Shown one piece after another: positions 8,251-17,812 of a DNA stretch of 64,000 nt (within the stretch, counting starts at the first letter, position 1; each line of letters opens with the position of its first letter). Origin of the DNA: JAEZBP01 sp963832725 (GTDB lineage Bacteria > Myxococcota_A > Polyangia > Polyangiales > Sandaracinaceae). The notes under the pieces were generated by a model. The model did not search any database. It was not told where the DNA came from and worked only from the letters and a program-made list of their open reading frames with translations. A program made the translations under genes and the position numbers. The stretch spans positions 1,674,001 through 1,738,000 of the forward strand of contig CAWHVG010000003.1 of assembly GCA_963832725.1 (NCBI GenBank), in the 5' to 3' direction.

Positions 8251-10664
8251 TCAGGCGGCCAGGGTGTCGTGGTCGCCCGAGGTGCGGGGGCCGACGTCGC
8301 CGACGTCGTGGTCCTCGAGCGCTTCACGCAGGACCTGACGCATGTCCTCGACCAGGACGATGGTCAGCTCGTCGCGCACCGACTCGGGGATCTCGTCCAG
8401 GTCACGCTCGTTCTGCTTCGGCAAGAGAACCCGCTCGAAGCCGGCGCGGTGCGCCGCGAGCACTTTGGATTTGATGCCGCCCACCGGCAGGACGCGGCCC
8501 CGCAGAGTGGCCTCGCCGGTCATGACCGTGTCCGGCCGCACCCGCCGCCCGGTCAGGAGCGACGCAAGCGCGGTGAACATGGTCACGCCCGCCGAGGGGC
8601 CGTCCTTGGGCACGGCGCCCGCCGGCACGTGGATGTGGAGGTCGGTGCTCTCCAGGAAGCCGGAGTCCACGCCGAGCTCCTCCGCGTGACTGCGCAGGTA
8701 GGCGAGCGCCGCCCGCGCCGACTCGCTCATCACTTCGCCGAGCTGGCCGGTGATCTCGAGCCGCCCTTTGCCCTTCATGCGCGTGCTCTCGACGTAGAGC
8801 ACTTCGCCGCCGAACGGCGTCCAGGCCAACCCCGCCGCGACGCCGGCGGGCCGGCTCCGCTCCGCGATCTCCTGGAAGAAGCGCGGCCGTCCGAGGAGCT
8901 TGGGCAGGTCGTCGGGCGCGATCTTCACCGGCTCCGGTCGGGGCGCTTGTTCACCGGTTTGGGCCGGTAGCTTCTTCGCCCAGTCCAGCGCCACCCCGCG
9001 GCAGAGCTTGGCGATCTCCCGCGAGAGCTGCCTGACGCCCGCTTCCCGCGTGTACTCCCGGATCATCCGGTCGAGCACGCCGTCTTCGAGCGCGAGGGCG
9101 CCCTCGGGCAGGCCGTGCCGCTCGAGCTGCTTGGGCACCAGGTGCCGCTCGGCGATGCGCTCCTTCTCCGCCGTCGTGTAGCCGCTGATGTCGATGATCT
9201 CGAGCCGGTCGCGGAGCGGGGCCGAGAGCGCCGAGATGTCGTTGGCGGTGGCGATGAAGAGCACCTCCGAGAGGTCGAAGGGGATCTCCAGGTAGTGGTC
9301 GGTGAAGGTGGAGTTCTGCTCGGGGTCGAGCACCTCCAGCAGCGCCGCCTCCGGGTCGCCCTGCCAGCCGCGGCCGAGCTTGTCGACCTCGTCCAGCACC
9401 ATGACCGGGTTCTTCACGCCCGCCTTGCGGAGGGCGGCGAGGATCCGGCCGGGAGCGCGCCGATGTAGGTGCGGCGGTGGCCGCGGATCTCCGCTTCGTC
9501 CCGCACGCCGCCGAGCGCGATCCGCGCCAGGGGGCGACCGGTGGCGCGGGCCACCGACTGGGCGAGGGAGGTCTTGCCGACGCCGGGGGGACCGACGAGG
9601 CAGAGGATGGTGCCGCGCGCGGCGCCCTTCAGGCGCAGGACGGCCATGTGCTCGAGGATGCGCCGCTTGGGCTCGGCCAGCCCTTCGTGATCCTCCTCCA
9701 GCACGTGCTCGACGGTCGAGAGGTCGTCGCTGGCCGGCGCCCGCACGCTCCAGGGCAGCTCGGCGATGAGCTCCAGGTACTTGCGCGCGATCATGGCGTC
9801 CGGCGTGTTGGCGCCCATCGACTCGAGCCGGCTCAGCTCCCGCTCGACGTGCTCGCGCGCGTCCTCGGGGAGATCGGCGTTCTCGAGCTTCTCGCGCAAG
9901 GGATCGAGCTCGTCGTCTCCCTCACCGAGCTGCTTCTTGATGGCCTTGAGCTGCTCGCGCAGCACGACCTCTTTCTGGCTCTTGCCGAGCTCGCGTCGGA
10001 CCTCGGACTCGATGGCCTCGCGCATCTCGGCGCTCGCGCGGGCCTTGCCGACCAGCTCGATCACCTTGCGGAGGCGCGCCACGATGTCCAGCTCGACGAG
10101 AACCTCGACCCTCAGCTCCTGCGGCGCGTCGATCCGCACCGCCAAGCGATCGGCCAAGCGCCCGGGCTCCTCGGTCTGTTGCAGCATCTGCGCGAACGCG
10201 CGGTCGCCCGTACCGTGCTCGGCGAGCTCGTGACGCAGGGTGTCGGCCAGGACGCGCGCCTCTTCGTGGTCCGCGCGTAGCTCGGCCAGCGGCGCGCTCT
10301 TCACGCGCAGGTAGGGCTCGCGGCCGGCCAGCTCGACGAGCCGGACACGCTCGATCCCCTCGACGAGGAGCAGGACGCCCCGCTCGCCGCGCCGGGTCTT
10401 CTGCCTCACCCGGGCGATCACGCCCACCGGGTGGAGATCGGTGAGCTCGGGCTCCTGCACGCCCGGGTCCTTCTGGATCCCGATGGCGATGCGTCCGTCG
10501 ACCGAGACGGCCTCGGCCAGCGCCCGCGAACGGCGACGGCCCACCGGCAGCGTGACGACGCTGCCCGGCAGCACCATGCCACTGCGGAGCGGGAGCAGCG
10601 GGATCGGCTGCTCGAGAGTGTCGCGGATTGCCCCGTTTTGGGCTTGGTTTTCTGCAATAGTCAT
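8251..10664 (-). CDS. lon: Lon protease (one frameshift in the sequence as given)
   Basis: Lon is an ATP-dependent cytoplasmic AAA+ serine protease. Domains in order: LonN (IPLLPLRSGMVLPGSVVTLP), a helical linker, Walker A (GPPGVGKTSLAQS), Walker B (MVLDEVDKLG), and the protease domain with Ser in KDGPSAGVTMF and Lys in GIKSKVLAAHRAG. The start is the ATG at 10664. The frame breaks at about 9447-9453, just before Walker B: CTCCCGGCC appears where CTCCCGGGCC would give LPGRILAALRKAG. With one G restored the product is 804 residues, normal for Lon. A consensus error is likelier than a pseudogene, since both halves are well conserved. Confidence 0.88.
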
Positions 10665-10726
10665 CGTTTTTTGCAGCTCCGCAGGTGGAAACCTGGGACC
10701 ACCCCGGGTAGGTATTGCGTGAGCGT

Positions 10727-10761
10727 TGAACAAAATGTAAAATCGTTCACGACAACGTCAA
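10727..10761 (-). promoter_or_regulatory. lon promoter with overlapping palindrome
   Basis: On the minus strand TTGACG (10756-10761) and TACATT (10734-10739) are separated by 16 bases, a good sigma-70-type promoter pointing into lon. An AT-rich inverted repeat, TGAAC (10727-10731) and GTTCA (10745-10749), extends imperfectly to GTGA/TCAC and covers the -10 region and spacer. A repressor bound here would block lon and perhaps its own gene; the divergent TetR at 10846 is the obvious candidate. This is inferred from position only. Confidence 0.55.
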
Positions 10762-10845
10762 CCCCTGGTGACCGGCGCGCTGCGTCGCCGGTTCGCGGAC
10801 TGGAGTGCGGTCCGACCAGCGGGCGTTCCCAGCCGTGGAGTGAAC

Positions 10846-11522
10846 GTGAGCGAACGAGCGCGCCGGCAGGCGATTTTGGAGGCGGCCAGCAGGCTCTTCG
10901 GCCACTACGGGCCCTTCAAGACCACCGTGGCGGACATCGCGCGCGAGTCGCAGGTCGGCGTGGGCACGGTGTACCTCGAGTTCCGCAGCAAGGACGCCAT
11001 CCTCGCGGAGCTCTCGCGGACGCGGCACGAGCGAGTGCTCCTGGCCATCGAGCGCGCGTGGGGCGACGGGCGGCCGGCGCCGGCGCGCTTGGAGGCGGCC
11101 CTCGGCGCCCGGCTGGAGGCTTTCGTCGGCTGCGCGGGGGGCGCGGCGCACGGGCCCGAATCTGCTGAGCTGCGCGTGCCCGGCCATCGACGAGGCGCGG
11201 CGGACGTATGTCGAGGCCGAGCGCGCGCTCTTCGCGCGTTTCTTGAGCGAGGCGCGGGAGCGGCGGGAGCTGGCGGTGCGGAATCCGGTGTCGGACGCAC
11301 GGGCGCTGCTCATGGCGTATGGTGCGTTCGAGCCGCCGCAGCTCTTCGAGCACCCCCTCGACAGCTTGCGCCGCGATCTGGCGCGCGTACACCGCATCGT
11401 GCTCGAGGGGCTGATTCCGAGGTCGATCTCGAAACGCCGTACCAAGACCGAGCCGCCGCCCGCGCCGCGCGAGGACGAGGGCGCCTCGCCCAAGCCTGCC
11501 GCCCCCCAACCGCCGCTGGTGA
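10846..11522 (+). CDS. TetR-family regulator (two GATC-type frameshifts)
   Basis: The N-terminal helix-turn-helix is typical of TetR (AILEAASRLFGHYGPFKTTV, VGVGTVYLEFRSKDAIL). The start is GTG 10846 with GGAG 6 bases upstream. The frame breaks at GAATC 11158-11162 and GATTC 11413-11417. Reading both as GATC restores GPDLLSCACPAIDEARRTYV and then LEGLIRGRSRNAV, and the gene ends at a TGA (11520-11522) overlapping the GTG start of the next gene. The product is then 224 residues. It is divergent from lon and probably autoregulated. Confidence 0.75.
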
Positions 11523-12562
11523 TCGGCGGCGTGGAGGTCGGCCCGGGCGAACGCCGCACCATCGAGATCCCCGTCGCGCGGCTGCCCACGGCGGCCGGTC
11601 TCTCGATGCCGGTGCACGTGGTCCGCGGCCGCAAGCCCGGCCCGAGCCTCTTCGTCAGCGCCGCCATCCACGGCGACGAGATCAACGGCGTGGAGGTGGT
11701 CGGCCGGCTCTTGCGCATGAAGGCGCTCGAGCGCATCCGCGGCACGCTGATCGCGGCGCCCGTCGTCAACGTCTTCGGCTTCAGCGGCTACTCGCGCTAC
11801 CTGCCCGACCGGCGCGACCTGAACCGCAGCTTCCCCGGCTCGGAGCGTGGCTCGCTGGCGGCGCGGCTGGCGCACATCTTCATGGAGGAGGTCGTTCGGA
11901 ACGCGACGCACGGCATCGATCTGCACACCGGCGCGCTGCACCGCACGAACCTCCCGCAGCTCCGCATCACCCAGGGTGACGAGGTTGCGCTGGCCATGGC
12001 CCGGCGCTTCGGCGCGCTGGTCGTGCTGCAGAGCGAGGTCCGCGACGGGTCGCTCCGGGCGGCGGCGGCGGAGCGCGGCGTGCCGCTGCTGGTCTTCGAG
12101 GGCGGCGAGGCGCTCCGCTTCGACGAGTGGGCCATCCGCGCCGGGCTGCGCGGGGTGCTGGCGACGATGCATCACCTCGACATGCTGCCGCCGCGCCGCA
12201 AGGAAGGGCGCCCGGTGGTGGACCCGGTCGTGGCCTCGTTCAGCCATTGGATCCGCGCGCCCGAGGGCGGCATCCTGCGCACCCGCGCCTCGCTCGGCGC
12301 TCGCCTCGGCCGCGGCGACACGCTGGGCACGATCGGCGACGCCTGGGGGCACGATCCGGTCCCCGTGCGCGCGCCCGGAGACGCGATCGTCATCGGCCGC
12401 ACCCAGCTGCCGGTCGTGAACGAGGGCGACGCGCTCTTTCATCTGCTCCCGCTCGAAGACGGGCAAGCGCGCGAAACGCTCGAGCCCATCGAGGCCTTCC
12501 AGGTCGAGATCGCCGGCCAGCTCTTCGACCCCGAGGATCCGGCGAGCCGGCGCAGCGAGTAG
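11519..12562 (+). CDS. succinylglutamate desuccinylase/aspartoacylase-family zinc hydrolase
   Basis: A 347-residue protein of the zinc carboxypeptidase-like aspartoacylase/succinylglutamate desuccinylase family. Zinc ligands are visible in AAIHGDEINGVEVV (His, Glu) and ATHGIDLHTGALHR (His); the Arg/Asn substrate loop is RRDLNRSFPG. The C-terminal third has a biotinyl-lipoyl-like beta fold (GGILRTRASLGARLGRGDTL). The GTG at 11519 overlaps the repaired TetR stop. Without the repair the frame appears as a TetR-hydrolase fusion, which I think is an artefact. Substrate unknown. Confidence 0.8.
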   Translation: MIGGVEVGPGERRTIEIPVARLPTAAGLSMPVHVVRGRKPGPSLFVSAAIHGDEINGVEVVGRLLRMKALERIRGTLIAAPVVNVFGFSGYSRYLPDRRDLNRSFPGSERGSLAARLAHIFMEEVVRNATHGIDLHTGALHRTNLPQLRITQGDEVALAMARRFGALVVLQSEVRDGSLRAAAAERGVPLLVFEGGEALRFDEWAIRAGLRGVLATMHHLDMLPPRRKEGRPVVDPVVASFSHWIRAPEGGILRTRASLGARLGRGDTLGTIGDAWGHDPVPVRAPGDAIVIGRTQLPVVNEGDALFHLLPLEDGQARETLEPIEAFQVEIAGQLFDPEDPASRRSE

Positions 12563-12795
12563 CTGGCGGGACATCTCACGTCGCGCGCTGAGGTCGTCGA
12601 CCTTCGTCTCCCGCCGCCACCGGCACGTCCGCCGCGGTCACCGTGAACGGCCGCGCGACCGACGCCCGCGACCCGAAGATCCGGAACGGGCGTGGGACCC
12701 TCGCGCGCCGACACGCCCGGCCGCAGATTTTCCGCCCGCGGCTGGCGACAGGCGGGGGTGGGCTGCGCTACCATCCGCCCCTCTCGGAGGACGCG

Positions 12796-15067
12796 GTGGA
12801 GTTGGTCAAGGACACGGCGATGGAGGTGGCGTGGCACGTCTGGCAGGCGCGCCCTCCCGAACCGTCGCTGACCGTGGTGGTGAAGGCCACCTACACCATC
12901 GTGCCCGAGGGAGAGTGTCCGCTGGCCGCCGAGCAGGCGCTGCCGACGGGCGACATGAACCACGACGACGACGCGGAGCGGAGCCTTCGCTACGCGTCGG
13001 ACCTCGACCCGCTCAAGCCGCGGGGCGAGTGCATGGTCGTCGGGAGCTTTCACGCGCCCGGCGGCAGGCCGGTGAAGCAGTCGAAGATCGCGTTCCAGAT
13101 CGGCCCCGTCGGCAAGCAGCTCGCCGTGTTCGGCGATCGCGCGTGGCACCTGGGGCGACCCTCCGACGCGAGGCCGATCTCGCACCTGCCGCTCTCGTGG
13201 GAGAGCGCGTTCGGAGGCCCGGAGATCGCGGACAACCCCGTGGGCCGTGGCCTGACGACGGTGGAGATCGAGGGTCGGTCCTTCGTGCTGCTCCCGAACC
13301 TCGAGGATCCGATGCGGCTGATCGGCGCGCGCGACCAGCGGCCGCCTCCCGTCGGCGTCGGGCCGGTGCCGCGCAGTTGGCCCTCGCGGATGCGTCTCGC
13401 CGGCACCTATGACGCACAGTGGCAGCGCACGCGCTACCCCTGGTTCCCGGAGGACCTCGACTGGCGCTTCTTCAACGCCGCGCCGGCCGATCAGCAGATC
13501 GACGGTTGGTGGCGCGGCGACGAGACGATCGCGCTGCTCAACCTGCACCCCGCCCACGCCTCCGTCCGCTGCCGGCTCCCCGGGCTGCGAGCACACGCTT
13601 TCCTCGTCCCGTCGGGCGGCCGCCGCCCCCACGACGTCGGGCTCGCCCTCGACACGATCACCGTCGACGCCGACGCCGGCCAGATTCTACTGCATCTGGC
13701 GCGGCGTGACCGCGGTGGCGAAGGAGGACCTCTCGGACATCGAGCACCTCTTCGTGACCCACCAGGCGCCCGGCGATCGGCACGACGCGGACCACTTCGC
13801 GGAGCGCTATCGCGCCGCGCTCGCCGCGCAGGCCGAGGAGGAGCTGAGCGCGGAGGCGACCCCTCCTCCGCCGGACGCGCTCGCGGCCAACGCGCTCCCC
13901 GACGCGGTCGCCCCAGGCGCGAAGTGGGCCCACCTCGATCAGGCCATGACCCTCCGCGGCGACGGCGACGCGTTGCAGAACGCGCTCCGGGAGGCCATGG
14001 CCGCGAAGGGCGTCCAGAGCTCGCTGGCGCCGGTGTTCGCCGGTGCCCTGGGCGTCGACGAGCCCGTGTCGGCCGAGCGTGAGCTCTCGCCGGAAGAGCT
14101 GCTCGAGCTGGAGATGCAGCTCGCGCTCGGCGGCTTGCTCGAAGCGGACGAGGGAGGTCTGCGGACCGAGGTGCGCGCCGCGCTCGCCGCGGGAGAGAGC
14201 CTGGCTCATCGCGATCTGACCGGCGCGAACCTATCGGGCTTCGACCTCGTCGGCACCGATCTGAGCGGCGCCATCCTCGTGCGCGCGAATCTGAGCGGCG
14301 CCCGCCTCGAGAACGTGCGGCTGGACGGCGCCAACCTCGGTGAAGCCGAGCTCTCGCTCGCGTCGTTCCACGGCGTGAGCCTGGTCGAGGCCGACATGAC
14401 GAGCGTCCGCGCACACCGCGTGCGCATGCACCAATGCGACCTCCGCGACGCGACCGTCTCCGTCGCGTTCCTGCGCGAAGCGCGCCTCTCCGCCTGTCGC
14501 CTCGAGCGGGCCGACCTGCGCGAGTCCGACCTCGGCGAGGCCGACGTCCGCGACTGCACGCTGGACGAGGCGGATTTGACCGGCGCCACGCTGACGTCGA
14601 CGACCTTCCACGCGACGAGCCTCGTGGACGCATGGCTCGAAGCCGTGAACGCGCGCGGCGTGCGGATGGACGGATGCGACGCCTCCCTCTTGCGCGCATC
14701 GGACGGGGCCGACTACGAAGAGGCCAGCTTCAAGAAGACGAAGCTGGACGGCGCGCGCTTCGGCGGCGCGCGATTGCGAAAGGCCAACTTCAGCTTGGCC
14801 ACGTTGACCCGGGCCGACTTCTCGGATGCGTCCTTGCTCGAAGCGGTGCTGATGGGCTGCGACCTCCGCGACGCCCGCTTCGACCGGGCCTCGATGGTGA
14901 GGGCGAGCCTGGTGAAAGCCGACCTGATGCGGGCGCGCTTCGAAGGGGCCAACCTCCGGCACGCCGATCTGCGCGGAACGAACCTCTTCCAGGCCGAGCT
15001 CTGGAAAGCAAAGGTGGAGGACGCGCGCTTCGACCTCGCCGACCTGAGCGGGACGAGGCTTGCGTGA
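12796..15067 (+). CDS. DUF2169-pentapeptide-repeat fusion protein of the type VI island
   Basis: GTG 12796 follows CGGAGG at 5 bases and gives the DUF2169 N-terminus VELVKDTAMEVAWHVWQARP. DUF2169 covers residues 1 to about 310 (LPLSWESAFGGPEIADNPVG, YPWFPEDLDWRFFNAAPADQ). A variable Ala/Glu-rich linker follows, then pentapeptide repeats (A-D/N-L-x-x) from about residue 470 to the end, predicting a right-handed quadrilateral beta-helix. The frame breaks at GATTC 13683-13687; GATC gives DADAGQIYCIWRGV and a 756-residue protein. DUF2169 genes accompany VgrG and PAAR-like genes and are thought to help load effectors. The stop overlaps the next gene's GTG. Confidence 0.8.
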
Positions 15068-16990
15068 CCCGCATCGAGAGCCACGACGCCCTGATGGCGG
15101 CGCTGAAGGAGGCGCGATCACTGCGCGACGCGCACGTGGTCGGGGTCCGCCTGCAGGGCGCCGACTTCACCGGCGTCACGCTGCTCCGCGTCGTGTTCGA
15201 ACGCTGCGCCCTGACCGGCTGTGATTTCTCCCGGGCGCGCTTCGACGAGGTGCGATTCCGGGGAGCTCGGTCGCGGGGTCGCGCTTCGATTCGGCTCGCT
15301 TCGAGCGAGGCTGCGTGCTCGGCAGCACGGGCGATCCGCTGGACGCGCAGGGTGCCAGCTTCGCGAGCGCCGTGCTGAGCGGCTGCGATCTGCGACAGCT
15401 TCGGCTGACCGGCGCCCGGATGGAGGCGGCGAACCTGGCAGGAGCGCTCCTGGAGGGCGCCGACCTGGCGGCGTTGCACGCACCGGAGGCGGACCTGCGC
15501 GGCGCCCGCCTCGCCCGCGCGCAGCTCACCGGAGCCGACCTCACCGGCGCGCTCCTCGACCGCGCGGAGCTCGGTGAAGCATCGCTCGCGGCGGCCACAC
15601 TCGACGGGGCCTCGTTCCGGAACGCCCGCTTCCACGCCACGGTGTTCGACGGCGCGAGCTGCGAGGCCGCGGATTTGACGGGCGCGGACCTGAGCGCGCT
15701 CGCGTCGGCGCCGACCGTGCTCCGGCGGGCCATCCTCACGGGAGCACGTCTCTCCGGCCTCGATCTCGCGCGCGTGGATCTGACCGAAGCGCGCCTCGAC
15801 GAAGCCATGCTCGGCGGCGCGGTCCTGCGGGAAGCCGACCTCACGCGGATCGAAGCAGCCGGCGTGGACCTCCGGCGCGCAGACCTACGGCGCGCGCGAC
15901 TCCACGGCGCGATCCTCCAGGGCGCGTACCTCGACGAGGCCAACGCCTCGAACGCGGACTTCGCGGGGGCCAACCTGGCGGACATCAGCGCGGCACGGGT
16001 CGACTTCGCGGGCGCCTCGTTGGCCGGCACCGACCTGACCCGCGCGCGCGTTCCAGGCTCGCGCTTCTCGGGCGCGGACCTGTCCGACGTCACCCTCTCG
16101 GAAGCAGAGCTCGCCGGCGTGCAGCTCCGCGAGGTGAACCTCACCGGCTGCCAGCTCCGCGGCGCCGACCTGACGGACGTCGACTTCACCGGTTCGGCGC
16201 TCGCCGACGCGGATCTCTCGGGCTCGCGGCTCGAACGCTCCGTGCTCAATGCCTGCGATCTGAGCGGCGCGCTGCTGGAGGGCGCGATCCTCGACGGCGC
16301 CAGCTTGCGGGGATCGAAGCTGCGCGGGGCGATGCTGGTTCGCGCCAGCTTCCTTCAGACCGACCTCAGCGAAGCCGATTTCACCGAAGCCGATTCTCGA
16401 CCGCACCTTCCTCTCCAGTGCGCGCCTGAGCGCCGTCGTATTCGAGCGAGCCAGCCTGGTCGACGCCGTGCTCGACGAGGCGGACTTGAGGCGCTGCAAC
16501 CTGCGCGAGGCCGATTCTGTCGGGCGCGCGGCTCGGACGGGCACGGTTGAGCGAAGTCGATCTCTCGCGGGCGAAGCTGGTCAAGGCCGGCCTCTCCGGG
16601 GCGATCCTGCTGCAGGCTCGCGCGCGTGACGCCGATCTCTCCGGGGCCTCGCTCGCCGGCGCCGACCTCCGGGGCGCGGACCTGCGGGGGGCCCACCTGG
16701 TGGACGCCGACCTGACCCGGGCACGCGCCGATCTGGCGAACCTGTCGAGGGCGCTGCTGACACGCGCCGATCTCCGGCAAGCCGTCTTCCTGGAGGCGAC
16801 GCTACGCTTCGCGGTCCTCGACCACGCGAAGCTCGATCGCGCTCACTTCACGGGCGCCCGGCTCGAAGGCGCGTCGCTCCACCGCGCCAGCGACGACGGC
16901 ACGGATTGGCGAGACGCCGACATGAAGAACGTCGCCGCGACCGATCCGGCGCGAGCCAAGGCCGAAGACTTCCTGCGGCCGGGAGCGTGA
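15064..16990 (+). CDS. long pentapeptide-repeat protein of the type VI island (frameshifted)
   Basis: The GTG at 15064 overlaps the preceding stop. Almost the whole protein consists of pentapeptide repeats (for example LTGADLTGALLDRAELGEAS and ADLRGADLRGAHLVDADLTR), about 641 residues after repair. The frame breaks three times: near 15258, where one G is missing from a G-run and the five-residue register is otherwise perfect; at GATTC 16392-16396; and at GATTC 16513-16517. The C-terminus leaves the repeat (DGTDWRDADMKNVAATDPAR). Proteins of this shape may mimic nucleic acid or serve as scaffolds; the role here is unknown. The stop overlaps the DUF3540 ATG (TGATG). Confidence 0.78.
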
Positions 16991-17802
16991 TGGTGGGAAC
17001 CGATCCGAACGCAGTGACTCGAAGGAACGAGGCCGCGGGTGGGCTCGGCCCCGGCGCGACGGGCATCGCCTCTGCCACCGTGAGGTGCGTCCGCGGAGCG
17101 CGGGTCGACCTGGATAGCCGCCGCTTCGGGGCTGTCTCGGCGCGGCTGGCGGTCGCGGACGGATACCGGCCGAGGGCGGGCGACGGAGTGCTGGTGGCGG
17201 CCGCCGACTCCGACTTCTTCGTAGTCGGCGTGGTGCGCGCGCTGCGGGACGCGGGTCCGCCGGTCGCCGAGGCTGCTCTTGCCAGCGCAGCCCTCGTCCT
17301 CGAGCACCGCGCGGGCAAGAGCGTGGCTTCGGTCGCCGACGATCTCGTGCTGCGTGTTCGGAGCAACCTCGCCTTCACCGCCGGTGGCGAGGTGCGGGTC
17401 GCCGCGCGGCGCGCAGGGTTCGAGGCCAGAGAGCAGCTGACCGTGCGCTCCTCGACGAGCGAGCTCGCTCTCGAAGGCGATCGCGCGCGGCTCCGCACGG
17501 GCGCCTTGGAGTCGCGGATGGAGCGGGCCGACCTGCACGCGAACGAAGCGAACTTCGTGGTGGCCGCGCTGCGCACGAGCGCGCACCGACTACGCCAGCG
17601 TGCCGAGAGCGTGGAGCGACACGCCGGTCGCGTCATCGAGCGGGCGCGCGAGGTCTACCGCGAGATCGATGAGCTGAGCCAGACCGAGGCGGGCCGGATT
17701 CGCGTCGTGGCCGAGACCGCGATGGCGCTCCTCGGCGAGCAGATGCTCGTCGCTGCGCGCAAGGCCGTGAAGGTCAAGGGCGAGAAAATTCACCTGGGCT
17801 GA
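16990..17802 (+). CDS. DUF3540 protein of the type VI island
   Basis: A 270-residue protein. After an OB-like N-terminal domain (VDLDSRRFGAVSARLAVADG, YRPRAGDGVLVA) come beta-rich repeats like the gp5/VgrG stem (LVLEHRAGKSVASV, LVLRVRSNLAFTAGGEVRV), a long helix (ERADLHANEANFVVAALRTS) and a final VKVKGEKIHLG. DUF3540 genes recur next to DUF2169, pentapeptide and DUF4150 genes; a role in the spike or effector loading is inferred. The ATG at 16990 overlaps the previous stop. A truncated paralogue lies at 62754. Confidence 0.8.
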   Translation: MVGTDPNAVTRRNEAAGGLGPGATGIASATVRCVRGARVDLDSRRFGAVSARLAVADGYRPRAGDGVLVAAADSDFFVVGVVRALRDAGPPVAEAALASAALVLEHRAGKSVASVADDLVLRVRSNLAFTAGGEVRVAARRAGFEAREQLTVRSSTSELALEGDRARLRTGALESRMERADLHANEANFVVAALRTSAHRLRQRAESVERHAGRVIERAREVYREIDELSQTEAGRIRVVAETAMALLGEQMLVAARKAVKVKGEKIHLG

Positions 17803-17812
17803 GGACGAAGAG

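Noticed and set aside
10846..12562. TetR-aspartoacylase fusion protein
   Set aside because: The fusion exists only because of an extra base at 11413. With GATC restored, TetR ends at a TGA overlapping the GTG of the hydrolase.
15258..15300. Further GATC-type errors at the two GATTC sites in the second pentapeptide gene
   Set aside because: Correcting both would also restore the downstream frame, but a single missing G in the G-run keeps the five-residue repeat register perfectly, so that explanation is preferred.
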